In this document: positions 9,326 through 18,929 of the stretch, piece by piece
Layout: the number at the start of each line of letters is the position of its first letter
Position numbering within the stretch: position 1 is the stretch's first letter
Assembly: GCA_032718475.1 (NCBI GenBank)
Contig: JAUCBJ010004639.1
Span: forward strand, 1-26,305
DNA length: 26,305 bases
From: Nemertoderma westbladi
Lineage: Eukaryota > Xenacoelomorpha > Nemertodermatida > Nemertodermatidae
Reading direction: 5' to 3'
The notes under the pieces: generated by a model
Database searches by the model: none
What the model was told of the DNA's origin: nothing
Seen by the model: only the letters and a program-made list of their open reading frames with translations
Program-made: the position numbers and the translations under genes

Positions 9326-9350
9326 GTAGATGTATATATATGCAAGTTGT
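9326..9350. repeat. 25-bp inverted repeat, left arm
   Basis: This arm starts with GTAGATGTATATATATGC and is a perfect reverse complement of 10541-10565. It lies immediately next to the 11-bp target duplication. Confidence 0.85.
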
Positions 9351-9652
9351 CAGTGACAAACAGGCAGTATGGGTCTGACTGACTGAAAATAGATCTAGTA
9401 GTGGTAAACGTTATCGGCCTAACGGCCTGCTTCAGACTATAATTAAAGTAAGCAATTATAAAACTAACATTTAAAATTCAAAATTCCCTCCACCAACACC
9501 AAGTAGAACATGAAACCAAACGAAGACGGGGGGGGGGGTGGCTACAGATGCTATATGCTGTAAATACTAAATACAGTATACACATTAATTGGGTCAGAAC
9601 AAAATAGTGTTGCACTGTGAAATTCAAATAGTAATTTTAGAACGCATAAACT

Positions 9653-10530
9653 ATAAACGACGGAGTAGTATTGCAAGCGGTGAGTGAAATCAAAATACCG
9701 TAGAATTAGAATTGCATCGTAAATTTAACGCGCAAAATGTGGGGAAGAAAAATATTATAATAGGTTAAATAATTAAATTATTACGCGTCAAATATGAGCA
9801 CACAGTATAAACAACGGAGTAGTATTGTAAGGGGTGAGTGGAATCGAAATACTGTAGAATATAAACAACGGAGTAGTATTGTAAGGGGTGAGTGAAATCG
9901 AAATACTGTAGAATATAAACAACGGAGTGGTATTGTAAGGGGTGAGTGAAATCGAAATACTGTAGAATTGAATCGTAAATTTAACGCGCAAAATGTGGTG
10001 AAGAAAAATATCATAATAGGTTAAATAATTAAATTATTACGCGTCAAATATGAGCACACAGTATAAACAACGGAGTAGTATTGTAAGGGGTGAGTGGAAT
10101 CGAAATACTGTAGAATATAAACAACGGAGTGGTATTGTAAGGGGTGAGTGAAATCGAAATACTGTAGAATTGAATCGTAAATTTAACGCGCAAAATGTGG
10201 TGAAGAAAAATATCATAATAGGTTAAATAATTAAATTATTACGCGTCAAATATGAGCATACAGTATAAACAACGGAGTAGTATTGTAAGGGGTGAGTGAA
10301 ATCGAAATACTGTAGAATATAAACAACGGAGTAGTATTGTAAGGGGTGAGTGGAATCGAAATACTGTAGAATATAAACAACGGAGTAGTATTGTAAGGGG
10401 TGAGTGAAATCGAAATACTGTAGAATATAAACAACGGAGTAGTATTGTAAGGGGTGAGTGAAATCGAAATACTGTAGAATATAAACAACGGAGTAGTATT
10501 GTAAGGGGTGAGTGAAATCGAAATACTGTA
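9653..10530. repeat. 54-bp minisatellite with 94-100-bp interspersed spacers (higher-order repeat)
   Basis: Monomers of 54 bp begin with ATAAACAACGGAGTAGTATT. They start at 9653; 9807, 9861, 9915; 10063, 10117; 10265, 10319, 10373, 10427 and 10481. The groups of 1, 3, 2 and 5 monomers are separated by a spacer of 100, 94 and 94 bp that contains AATTTAACGCGCAAAATG and ATTATTACGCGTCAAATATG. Because 54 is a multiple of three, the minus strand is open in all three frames; these frames are by-products of the repeat, not genes. Confidence 0.9.
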
Positions 10531-10540
10531 GCTGTACTGT

Positions 10541-10565
10541 ACAACTTGCATATATATACATCTAC
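10541..10565. repeat. 25-bp inverted repeat, right (subterminal) arm
   Basis: Perfect reverse complement of 9326-9350, starting ACAACTTGCATATATATAC. It lies 10 bp after the last minisatellite monomer. Confidence 0.85.
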
Positions 10566-10610
10566 CATGAATACCCCACTGGCTACCGCCTACCGTTTCA
10601 TTTCTAATCT

Positions 10611-10621
10611 TATATTACATA
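10611..10621. repeat. Target-site duplication, right copy
   Basis: TATATTACATA, identical to 9315-9325. The following TGGCAGATTTGAAA continues the interrupted repeat, as seen in its inverted relative near 11354-11367. Confidence 0.8.
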
Positions 10622-10646
10622 TGGCAGATTTGAAAATAAAATGATA

Positions 10647-10760
10647 CTTATGAACAGATTCTACAAAACTTGAAGATTTCCGCTAAACTGCATTTAAGGT
10701 TTTTAGATCCGGTGTTGTAGGAGATAAGTGGAAAACTGTTCCAGGGTGGAATGAATTCGC
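10647..10760 (+). pseudogene. Linker fragment of the outer LINE family, opposite orientation
   Basis: About 114 bp match the reverse complement of 8573-8686 at roughly 90% or better by eye, including the segment that encodes GKWKTVPGWNEF in the outer LINE. Only this short piece is present. It lies just after the right flank of the minisatellite insertion. The stretch 10761-10988 shows no gene. Confidence 0.8.
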
Positions 10761-11017
10761 TTATTTTGAAAGGCTTTGTGCTTGTTTGTGCTATTTGTTT
10801 TTTTAGGAATCATTATTCATTAGGATTCATTAATCAACATTCGAATAGCAAAAATCTTTAAAGTTTTTAATGTACCACCGAGATCATTTTTATTATAGGA
10901 AGGGATCTTGGGGTCTTAACCTCGAATGATTAAGTTTATTTTACCGAAAATTACTTATCTTTTATTGACGCGGAATCGCGTAATTTTTCTTGAAATTAAT
11001 ATCTCATATCTCTCCAT

Positions 11018-11060
11018 ACCACGTACGCGTTTCGACCTTACTGGGTCTCATCAGCGTGGT
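11018..11060 (-). ncRNA. Type I hammerhead ribozyme motif
   Basis: The core elements are in order on the minus strand. Stem I 5' strand ACCACG (11060-11055) is followed by the conserved CUGAUGA (11054-11048). Stem II is GACC / GGUC with a CAGUAA loop (11047-11034), then the conserved GAAA (11033-11030). Stem III is minimal and palindromic, ACGCGU (11030-11025), followed by cleavage-site A (11024; UA, fits the NUH rule). Stem I 3' strand CGUGGU (11023-11018) pairs perfectly over six bases with ACCACG. Every conserved core position I can check is present. Such very short stem III versions are known from animal retroelement hammerheads, where two copies may be needed for efficient cleavage. Activity is inferred, not shown. 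Confidence 0.85.
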
Positions 11061-11121
11061 GTCGGATTCGAACCTGGGACTTCGAGGTGAAAGCCGAGAC
11101 AACAACCACTAGGCCACAAGT
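11061..11121 (-). promoter_or_regulatory. tRNA-like pol III internal promoter (A and B boxes)
   Basis: The minus strand reads TGGCCTAGTGGTT (A-box-like, near 11116-11104) and GGTTCGAATCC (near-perfect B box, 11074-11064). CGGCTTTCACC lies where an anticodon arm would be, recalling tRNA-Glu(UUC). The T-stem and acceptor stem do not pair, so this is not a functional tRNA but a tRNA-derived promoter for the adjoining hammerhead element. Confidence 0.7.
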
Positions 11122-11188
11122 TCATGAGATATGGAGTATTAATTTCAAAGCCAGCTGCCATTTTATTAGACCCTGATTTTTATTATTG

Positions 11189-11307
11189 ATAGTAACAAAT
11201 GTGTTGGCAAGCTGTATTCTTCGACGTATTTGTTATTATACTACTGTATATGTTATATAATAACAAATACCTCGAAAAATACAGCTTGCCAACACATTTG
11301 TTACTAT
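11189..11307. repeat. Foldback element, 52-bp arms
   Basis: The arms 11189-11240 and 11256-11307 are reverse complements at 50 of 52 positions, with a 15-base loop. Arms begin ATAGTAACAAATGTGTTGGC. No coding sequence is present. It resembles a MITE-like foldback, but flanking target duplications are not evident. The near-perfect arms imply recent origin or gene conversion. Confidence 0.85.
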
Positions 11308-11344
11308 GAATAAAAGAGAATATTTTTCACTGAGGCACCACAGT

Positions 11345-11455
11345 TGAATGAAATTACTTTCAAATCTGCCATATTTTATATAAAAAGAAAAATACTGAAA
11401 AATCCTTAATAAAGAAAAATATAAATGTACAGTATTTTAAATACAAAGTTACATA
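11345..11455. repeat. Uninterrupted, inverted copy of the repeat split at 9325/10611
   Basis: The reverse complement runs from TTTGTATTTAAAATACTG through TTTTTATATAAAATATGGCAG to GATTTGAAA without a break. It provides the empty-site reference for the minisatellite-bearing insertion. Confidence 0.75.
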
Positions 11456-11788
11456 CTGTACATATTTACATTATTAGTGCTGACGGCTAAAAAAAAATAA
11501 GTGGAAATAGGCGGCTAAAGTAAAGTTCTACCATATAATGAATATTTATTGGAAATATTGTTCTTGCATCAGAAAGAACATCATTTAAAACCCCTAAAAC
11601 CAAAGATATTAAATGTTTAGAATAAGAATCATTCAAAAAGTGCACCACTTCAATGTCAGTGCCAAAGTTCAATGAATATGTTTTGCGAAGATAATTTTTT
11701 GACTAGTCCATTCAGCAACAGAACCAGTACAGCGACGGTTGGTGTTAGGTACAGGTATAGCAGTATAGTCCAGCACAGCAGTACACAG
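11456..11788. other. Gene-free stretch
   Basis: AT-rich sequence. A 61-codon minus-strand frame near 11487-11672 has no recognisable domain, and I do not call it a gene. Confidence 0.5.
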
Positions 11789-11835
11789 ATGCAGCTGCAA
11801 TGCAGCATGCCGATCGTAGAGTAGGAGTCGTAGCA
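11789..11835 (+). mobile_element. Solo 3' tail of the RTE-like LINE family
   Basis: ATGCAGCTGCAATGCAGCAT followed by GCCGATCGTAG matches the 3' end of the copies at 12125-14309 and 20488-21700. No coding part precedes it, so it is either an extreme 5' truncation or a non-autonomous user of the same tail. A further G12 run lies at 11865-11876, and 11877-12124 shows no gene. Confidence 0.7.
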
Positions 11836-12124
11836 TATGATTGAAATTTGAATAAAATTAGGGAGGGGGGGGGGGGACTCATACTTGCTAAAAATGTAGT
11901 ACATGTATTTTTGTAAATATATATTATATTAATACATATTTTTATGAGTTGTATGCATTTTATATTATATTTCGAATTTAATATTGTGTATGTAAGTGCA
12001 TATACAGTACTGTGCGGTATTTGTTTGTGCGCGATGATCACCAAAATGGGGCAGCGTTAAATGAAAGTATTTGAAATCCTCACCATTATTTCTTACATAA
12101 GGTTTTTAGATAAACTTTTACTAA

Positions 12125-14309
12125 TTGGTGAATCTGAGGCAAGTCACTAGACTAGCCTCAGTAAACACCCTAACACTCGGGTCCCCAATGAGACAAGGTG
12201 AGCTGACTGCCTTGGCAGATAAGCTTTCTCTTAGTGCAGTGGGTGTTCAAGAGCACCGAATGCAGACTGGACATACTGATGAGGTTCTGATTAAGGACAT
12301 AGGGGGCGGTTGGCGACTCGCCCTCGCTTCAGCAGATGATAGTGGCAATGGTGGAATTGGTCTATTGATGAATCAAACTGCACATGCAGCATTGGACAAA
12401 ATAGACCAAATCTCTAACCGCATCATCCGTTGCCACTTCTCATGTTCTGGAAGACTGGCTAAGAAGTTTCTTAAGGTGGTTCTGATTGTGTGCTACTCTC
12501 CAACTAGTGTTGCCCCTGTAGAGGAGGTGGAAAATTTCTACCAGAATCTACAAGCAGCTACTGATGGAGTGGATCAGCATGAATTCTTAAAAACATTCCT
12601 GGGAGACTTTAATGCAAGTCTGCATAAATCACCTACATCGCTCTGGGTCTATAGCAATAGTGTTAACCGAGATTCCGTCCATCTTCAGGATTTTATCTCT
12701 GGAAATGGATTGTTTTCGGCTGGAACCCAGTTCAAGAAGCGAACTGGAAAGCTATAGACTCATAGTGGACCCAGTGGTCACAAGTCCCAGATAGACCATA
12801 TCCTGTTTCGTAGGAAATACAGGAGCTCTATACAAGACTGTAATGCATTTACACTACGACCCTTCTCCAGTGATCACCGCCTTATTGTGGCCAAGGTAAG
12901 ACTTAGTCTGCGTGCAAGCAGACCAACGAAATCTGCCTTGCCGCGGCATGACTGGTTCTCTCTGTTGCAACAGCCAAGTGTGAGATCCAGCTTCACACTA
13001 CAGCTGAGCAACAGGTATGATGCTCTTGCCTCTGAGACGGCAGATCACTGTGAGGGCTATACTGCTTTCACAGAGGCAGTTAAGTTAGCAGCTGCAGAAA
13101 CAGTTCCTGTATACCCTCGAAACAGGAAACGGGCCCCTGGACTGACGACAAAATTCAGAAGTGCCGAAATGACCTCTACAAGGCGCAGAAAGAGTCCCGA
13201 CTCAAACAGACTACAACGGCCAAGAATGCAGTTAAGGCTGCATCTAGTTCCCTGAACAGGCAGTACTCTGTTAATTTACAGGAGCTAATAAACCAACTGG
13301 TTGATGCCATCAATGATGCTGACGACAGCATGCAATCATCCCAGGCATGGAGATCGATCAACTTGCTTGCTGGTCGAAAAAGCCAACCAACCACCAAGGT
13401 TAAGGCTGAATCACCAGCCGATCGCCTCAATGGTTGGAAGGCCCACTTTGAAGAGCTCCTCAATAATGACAGGGTATTGCCTTAGGTGACTTAGGAGTAC
13501 TCTCAGAATCACTAGAGGGAGCCCAACGTCTCCTCAGCTCATTAGAACATGCTGCTTCTCGTGTTGGTCTTTTTATTAACTCAAGAAAGACCAAAATTTT
13601 GACAGTTAACGTTGAAAGTCCTCAGCAAGTCTCTGATCGGATGAGCATAAGCTCAAAAGATGGTATGCTTGAGCATGTGGATGACTTCTGTTACCTGGGA
13701 TCATGGATCCGGAAGTCAGGTGAGGACCATCGAATACGTAAGGGAAAGGCATGGGCAGCCTTGAATAGGCTTTCCAGGATTTGGAAGTCACCGAGAATTA
13801 ATCGGAAACTTAAGGTCCGGTTATTTAGAGCAGCAGTAGTTCCAGTACTCATCTATGGGAGTCCATGCTGGGCTCTAACCACCTAACACCTAACACCAAA
13901 TCTCTGGACGGCACATTCACAAGAATGCTACGCCGGGTTCATTGTGTCAAGTACAATGCACACATCTCCAACCAGACACTATATAACATTGGAGGTGTCA
14001 CATTGGCTCCCCCAAGCTTGACACTAGAACAAAATCGCCTCCGATTTGTAGGACATTGCTTTCGCCGTGAGGACCAGCCAGTGCATAATCTTGTACTTTG
14101 GCAGCCTCGTGGAGTGAATAAGCATGGTGGACAGCCCATGACTTTCTTGATACGCATCTTAAAGGACACTGGCCTTGAAGATGCGGATGATCTAGCAAAT
14201 GTCATGGGTGATAGGGAGTTGTGGCGGTGCAATTTTGTCGATAAGCCGGCACAGCATTCTTAAAAATGCAGCTGCAATGCAGCATGCCGATCCTAGTAGT
14301 AGTAGTTTA
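12125..14309 (+). pseudogene. RTE-like LINE copy 1: endonuclease plus C-terminal RT, with internal deletion
   Basis: From 12125 the frame shows an AP-endonuclease-like domain with GVQEHRM, VCYSPTS, FLGDFNASL, QIDHI and the catalytic SDHRLI near 12869. The usual ASWNVRTLG start reads ASVNTLTLG. An in-frame TAG at 12755-12757 replaces a conserved Trp (KL*THSG). A one-base loss near 13137 shifts the frame; the linker then continues (WTDDKIQKCRNDLY ... WKAHFEELLNND) to 13485. There the sequence jumps to LGVLSESLEGAQ, so the RT fingers and palm including the active site are deleted. The RT C terminus follows (KTKILTVN, DDFCYLGSWIRKSGED, VPVLIYGS), with another shift near 13885 and an RLRFVGHCFRRED tail. 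It ends with a (TAG)n TTTA tail. No start codon is evident. It is a dead copy. Confidence 0.9.
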
Positions 14310-14552
14310 CGAGGTCACAACCTACTCATCCCAATTCCACCAATCTTTAGTTTATTAGGTTTAGAAAATCAATTTAATTTAAAACAAATAGAGAAAGGTG
14401 CAGGTTACAATGTTTTTGACAAAAACCAGAAACAAAACTTTATATCATTTGAGTGGACGATTACTTTTCCACTTGCGTTCAGAGTACTCCAATATCTGAA
14501 CTCTACCTAAAGCCCAATATTATTAATTATCTAACGACCATTATTATTATAC
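14310..14552. other. Gene-free stretch next to the antistasin-type exon
   Basis: AT-rich sequence with no supportable coding exon. If the antistasin-type exon is part of a larger minus-strand gene, this would be its downstream intron. Confidence 0.4.
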
Positions 14553-14729
14553 GAACCTCGTACAACGGTTCTTCCCCGTCTGCCACACATTCGCATATCG
14601 GACATCCCAACTCGTCCTCCTTCCATCCAAACAGACACTGATCTTCACACTCAGCCGCTACAAAATCATTTCCACAAGCATCCATACTCTTTCCTTTCAA
14701 CGATTCCATTTGTCTTTGCAGTTGATCCT
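14553..14729 (-). CDS. Internal exon encoding an antistasin-like cysteine motif
   Basis: On the minus strand a polypyrimidine stretch ending ACTTTTCAG (acceptor, last base 14730) precedes an open frame that enters in the middle of a codon. It encodes a six-cysteine pattern C-x8-C-x3-C-x10-C-x2-C-x-C, with the hallmark CLFGWKEDELGCPICEC. This matches the antistasin-type repeat found in extracellular protease inhibitors and matrix proteins of leeches, cnidarians and other animals. Possible donors are GAG|GTTCGT (exon end 14557) or TTC|GTATAA (exon end 14553). No neighbouring exon with further cysteines was found in the adjacent 300-500 bp. It is therefore either one exon of a long-intron secreted protein or an orphan exon. 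The frame is undamaged, unlike the transposon remnants around it, which favours a live host gene. No signal peptide is visible here. Confidence 0.7.
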
Positions 14730-15077
14730 CTGAAAAGTATAAAATTATGTTCAGAACCTACAATATTTTAGAAATATAATGTAGGCCTATCATCTACGTT
14801 GGATATTATTGGGGATGTTTTGATCATGTAAGGGAACTCCTTCAGTAAAGGTCACTAGAGGGCTATCTTTCGTCGGGTGTGTGAGATAGTCGAAAGACCC
14901 TTATACGATTCCTTAGATGCTCTCTACTAGATTATTGCCTACCTCCCTTCCCAGGTGACTTCCGGTTTCGCTCAGGGAACCTGCTGTCGGTCCACGAGAG
15001 GCCTGTCGAGGATTTGTGTTAGACCCTGGAATCAGCGTAACAAATAAGAGGGTTCGATTTACTTACTGATCTGATGA
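14730..15077. other. Gene-free stretch between exon and GACT array
   Basis: No coding frame, RNA gene or known repeat is seen. A short inverted CTTTCG / CGAAAG pair lies near 14868-14897. Confidence 0.4.
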
Positions 15078-17950
15078 ACTGACTGACTGACTGACTGACT
15101 GACTGACTGACTGACTGACTGACTGACTGACTGACTGACTGACTGACTGACTGACTGACTGACTGACTGACTGACTGACTGACTGACTGACTGACTGACT
15201 GACTGACTGACTGACTGACTGACTGACTGACTGACTGACTGACTGACTGACTGACTGACTGACTGACTGACTGACTGACTGACTGACTGACTGACTGACT
15301 GACTGACTGACTGACTGACTGACTGACTGACTGACTGACTGACTGACTGACTGACTGACTGACTGACTGACTGACTGACTGACTGACTGACTGACTGACT
15401 GACTGACTGACTGACTGACTGACTGACTGACTGACTGACTGACTGACTGACTGACTGACTGACTGACTGACTGACTGACTGACTGACTGACTGACTGACT
15501 GACTGACTGACTGACTGACTGACTGACTGACTGACTGACTGACTGACTGACTGACTGACTGACTGACTGACTGACTGACTGACTGACTGACTGACTGACT
15601 GACTGACTGACTGACTGACTGACTGACTGACTGACTGACTGACTGACTGACTGACTGACTGACTGACTGACTGACTGACTGACTGACTGACTGACTGACT
15701 GACTGACTGACTGACTGACTGACTGACTGACTGACTGACTGACTGACTGACTGACTGACTGACTGACTGACTGACTGACTGACTGACTGACTGACTGACT
15801 GACTGACTGACTGACTGACTGACTGACTGACTGACTGACTGACTGACTGACTGACTGACTGACTGACTGACTGACTGACTGACTGACTGACTGACTGACT
15901 GACTGACTGACTGACTGACTGACTGACTGACTGACTGACTGACTGACTGACTGACTGACTGACTGACTGACTGACTGACTGACTGACTGACTGACTGACT
16001 GACTGACTGACTGACTGACTGACTGACTGACTGACTGACTGACTGACTGACTGACTGACTGACTGACTGACTGACTGACTGACTGACTGACTGACTGACT
16101 GACTGACTGACTGACTGACTGACTGACTGACTGACTGACTGACTGACTGACTGACTGACTGACTGACTGACTGACTGACTGACTGACTGACTGACTGACT
16201 GACTGACTGACTGACTGACTGACTGACTGACTGACTGACTGACTGACTGACTGACTGACTGACTGACTGACTGACTGACTGACTGACTGACTGACTGACT
16301 GACTGACTGACTGACTGACTGACTGACTGACTGACTGACTGACTGACTGACTGACTGACTGACTGACTGACTGACTGACTGACTGACTGACTGACTGACT
16401 GACTGACTGACTGACTGACTGACTGACTGACTGACTGACTGACTGACTGACTGACTGACTGACTGACTGACTGACTGACTGACTGACTGACTGACTGACT
16501 GACTGACTGACTGACTGACTGACTGACTGACTGACTGACTGACTGACTGACTGACTGACTGACTGACTGACTGACTGACTGACTGACTGACTGACTGACT
16601 GACTGACTGACTGACTGACTGACTGACTGACTGACTGACTGACTGACTGACTGACTGACTGACTGACTGACTGACTGACTGACTGACTGACTGACTGACT
16701 GACTGACTGACTGACTGACTGACTGACTGACTGACTGACTGACTGACTGACTGACTGACTGACTGACTGACTGACTGACTGACTGACTGACTGACTGACT
16801 GACTGACTGACTGACTGACTGACTGACTGACTGACTGACTGACTGACTGACTGACTGACTGACTGACTGACTGACTGACTGACTGACTGACTGACTGACT
16901 GACTGACTGACTGACTGACTGACTGACTGACTGACTGACTGACTGACTGACTGACTGACTGACTGACTGACTGACTGACTGACTGACTGACTGACTGACT
17001 GACTGACTGACTGACTGACTGACTGACTGACTGACTGACTGACTGACTGACTGACTGACTGACTGACTGACTGACTGACTGACTGACTGACTGACTGACT
17101 GACTGACTGACTGACTGACTGACTGACTGACTGACTGACTGACTGACTGACTGACTGACTGACTGACTGACTGACTGACTGACTGACTGACTGACTGACT
17201 GACTGACTGACTGACTGACTGACTGACTGACTGACTGACTGACTGACTGACTGACTGACTGACTGACTGACTGACTGACTGACTGACTGACTGACTGACT
17301 GACTGACTGACTGACTGACTGACTGACTGACTGACTGACTGACTGACTGACTGACTGACTGACTGACTGACTGACTGACTGACTGACTGACTGACTGACT
17401 GACTGACTGACTGACTGACTGACTGACTGACTGACTGACTGACTGACTGACTGACTGACTGACTGACTGACTGACTGACTGACTGACTGACTGACTGACT
17501 GACTGACTGACTGACTGACTGACTGACTGACTGACTGACTGACTGACTGACTGACTGACTGACTGACTGACTGACTGACTGACTGACTGACTGACTGACT
17601 GACTGACTGACTGACTGACTGACTGACTGACTGACTGACTGACTGACTGACTGACTGACTGACTGACTGACTGACTGACTGACTGACTGACTGACTGACT
17701 GACTGACTGACTGACTGACTGACTGACTGACTGACTGACTGACTGACTGACTGACTGACTGACTGACTGACTGACTGACTGACTGACTGACTGACTGACT
17801 GACTGACTGACTGACTGACTGACTGACTGACTGACTGACTGACTGACTGACTGACTGACTGACTGACTGACTGACTGACTGACTGACTGACTGACTGACT
17901 GACTGACTGACTGACTGACTGACTGACTGACTGACTGACTGACTGACTGA
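15078..17950. repeat. Perfect (GACT)n microsatellite, 2873 bp, about 718 copies
   Basis: An uninterrupted four-base repeat (ACTG/GACT on plus, CAGT on minus) runs without a single visible substitution. Read as plus it contains TGA in every frame. Read as minus it is open in all frames as a Ser-Gln-Ser-Val repeat, which creates a 967-codon frame that I regard as an artefact. The left border is a short imperfect GATCTGATGAACTGA; the right border is GAGTTTAGGCC. Confidence 0.95.
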
Positions 17951-18780
17951 GTTTAGGCCATACCACTCTCTGGCAAAGCCAACATTAACTGGTTGGTTTG
18001 TTTGTTATTCTATAGGAAGGGCAAGCTAACAAGGAAGTACATACTGTGCCAATTTTATAATCATTCACTCTACAACCCAGACAGTAAGCAAACATTAACT
18101 GGGTTAGCTGGATATTACAGCCTCAGCTGAATAGCTCTTCCCAATGTTTCCTATAAGCTCCCAATGCTTCCTACTATATACTCTCTACAAGGTTACATAA
18201 TGCGATTCTCCATAGGCTAATCATAATTTAGACAACATGGCTCGCCCCACATATGTACATAGGCTTACGGTTATTTTCGTGCGCGAATGGATTGTGCTAC
18301 GCATCCATATGTAATGTTAATTTTCAGCTAACCATAACTAAGGGGCACTCATTAAAAGTATTAAAATCGGGACTGACTTACCTATGCCGTAACACATCGA
18401 AAACAACGCGAAACTTATCAATAGCTTCATGGCTTCACCGACTATAACTCGTTATTTTACTGCGTAATTTTAGCTTCAACTTTATTTTGCTATCAAATTT
18501 GCAAATTTAACTAACAATTTCCATTCATATTATTATCTGTCGACAGTTTATAGAAATATTCTTAGGCAAACATTGATTTAAATGTAAATCCATTAAAAAT
18601 TAACGCCATAAGGCAAACTATCCATCGTAGACTTTTATTGGCGATCATAAATACAAAGACATTATAATATATTTACCCTCCAATTAATATATTAGTGGCC
18701 TGATGTTTAATGTATTTGAATTCCCACAATATGAACAGCTGTAAAGTACTACTAGCACTAGGTCGAGCGAACTCGGACGA
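17951..18780. other. Gene-free stretch
   Basis: No coding exon is supported. AACATTAACTGG occurs twice (17981 and 18091 regions) and CCCAATGYTTCCTA occurs twice (near 18140 and 18160). A solo GGCTCGCCCCAC at 18239-18250 equals one end of the MITE-like element at 19851-20167. Confidence 0.4.
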
Positions 18781-18818
18781 AATAAACTATTATACAGTGT
18801 TGTAGAAACCACTGTAAC
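18781..18818. repeat. Direct repeat, left copy
   Basis: AATAAACTATTATACAGTG and following bases are repeated with one indel and one change at 19127-19160. The two copies flank the tRNA-like element at 18930-19012 at a distance of about 345 bp. Confidence 0.7.
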
Positions 18819-18929
18819 CCAGTGCAGTATGCCAGACCCAGGCTGTTAATTAATTATAATAAGTAAATTGTTGTGGGGTGTGTGTCGGTGAATTAAATTT
18901 AAAATGTAATAGGACAACACCGACCATAT

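Larger units (their letters stand above)
9326..10610. mobile_element. 1.28-kb insertion carrying a minisatellite, with inverted repeats and 11-bp TSD
   Basis: Perfect 11-bp direct repeats (9315-9325 and 10611-10621) bracket this segment. If it is removed, the flanks join into a sequence that matches, inverted, the uninterrupted copy at 11345-11455, so this is a true insertion. It begins with a 25-bp arm whose perfect complement lies at 10541-10565; the right arm is subterminal, followed by 45 bp to the duplication. The interior holds about 300 bp of unique sequence (9351-9652, with a G11 run at 9528-9538) and then a higher-order minisatellite (9653-10530). No protein is encoded. The target duplication argues against a Helitron. 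The plan (inverted repeats around tandem repeats) recalls minisatellite-bearing non-autonomous elements of molluscs, but I cannot assign a family. Confidence 0.75.
10989..11150 (-). mobile_element. Small tRNA-like element with hammerhead ribozyme and inverted ends
   Basis: About 160 bp, read on the minus strand. The outer arms 10989-11017 and 11124-11150 are inverted copies: over 23 aligned positions (TTGAAATTAATA...CATATCTC) 20 agree. Inside, a tRNA-like region with pol III A-box-like and B-box-like sequence is followed by a hammerhead motif. It has no coding capacity. The order tRNA-like promoter then hammerhead resembles SINE-like elements with hammerheads such as Schistosoma Sm-alpha. The long outer stem is unusual for that group. 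It is probably mobilised by enzymes in trans; the partner is not known. Confidence 0.65.

Noticed and set aside
9653-10530. CRISPR-like alternation of repeats and spacers
   Set aside because: Monomers are directly adjacent, the spacers are near-identical to one another, and the context is eukaryotic.
9781-10568. Overlapping minus-strand frames of 67-112 codons in three phases
   Set aside because: They arise from a 54-bp repeat unit without stops; all three frames are open equally.
9326-10610. Helitron or Helentron with internal tandem repeats
   Set aside because: An 11-bp target duplication is present, which these elements do not make, and no terminal TC/CTRR signature was seen.
11061-11121. 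Functional tRNA-Glu gene on the minus strand
   Set aside because: A and B boxes and an anticodon-like arm are present, but the T stem and acceptor stem do not pair.
11487-11672. 61-codon minus-strand frame as a transposase remnant
   Set aside because: Vague resemblance only, with no catalytic motif.
15071-15077. CTGATGA next to the GACT array as a hammerhead core
   Set aside because: Only GACT repeats follow; no GAAA or stem partners.
15063-17966. A 967-codon Ser-Gln-Ser-Val frame on the minus strand
   Set aside because: A pure four-base repeat read as CAGT lacks stop codons in every frame; the short flanks show no coding character.
18239-18250. A second MITE-like element from its GGCTCGCCCCAC end
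   Set aside because: No opposite end was found nearby; kept only as a possible solo end.
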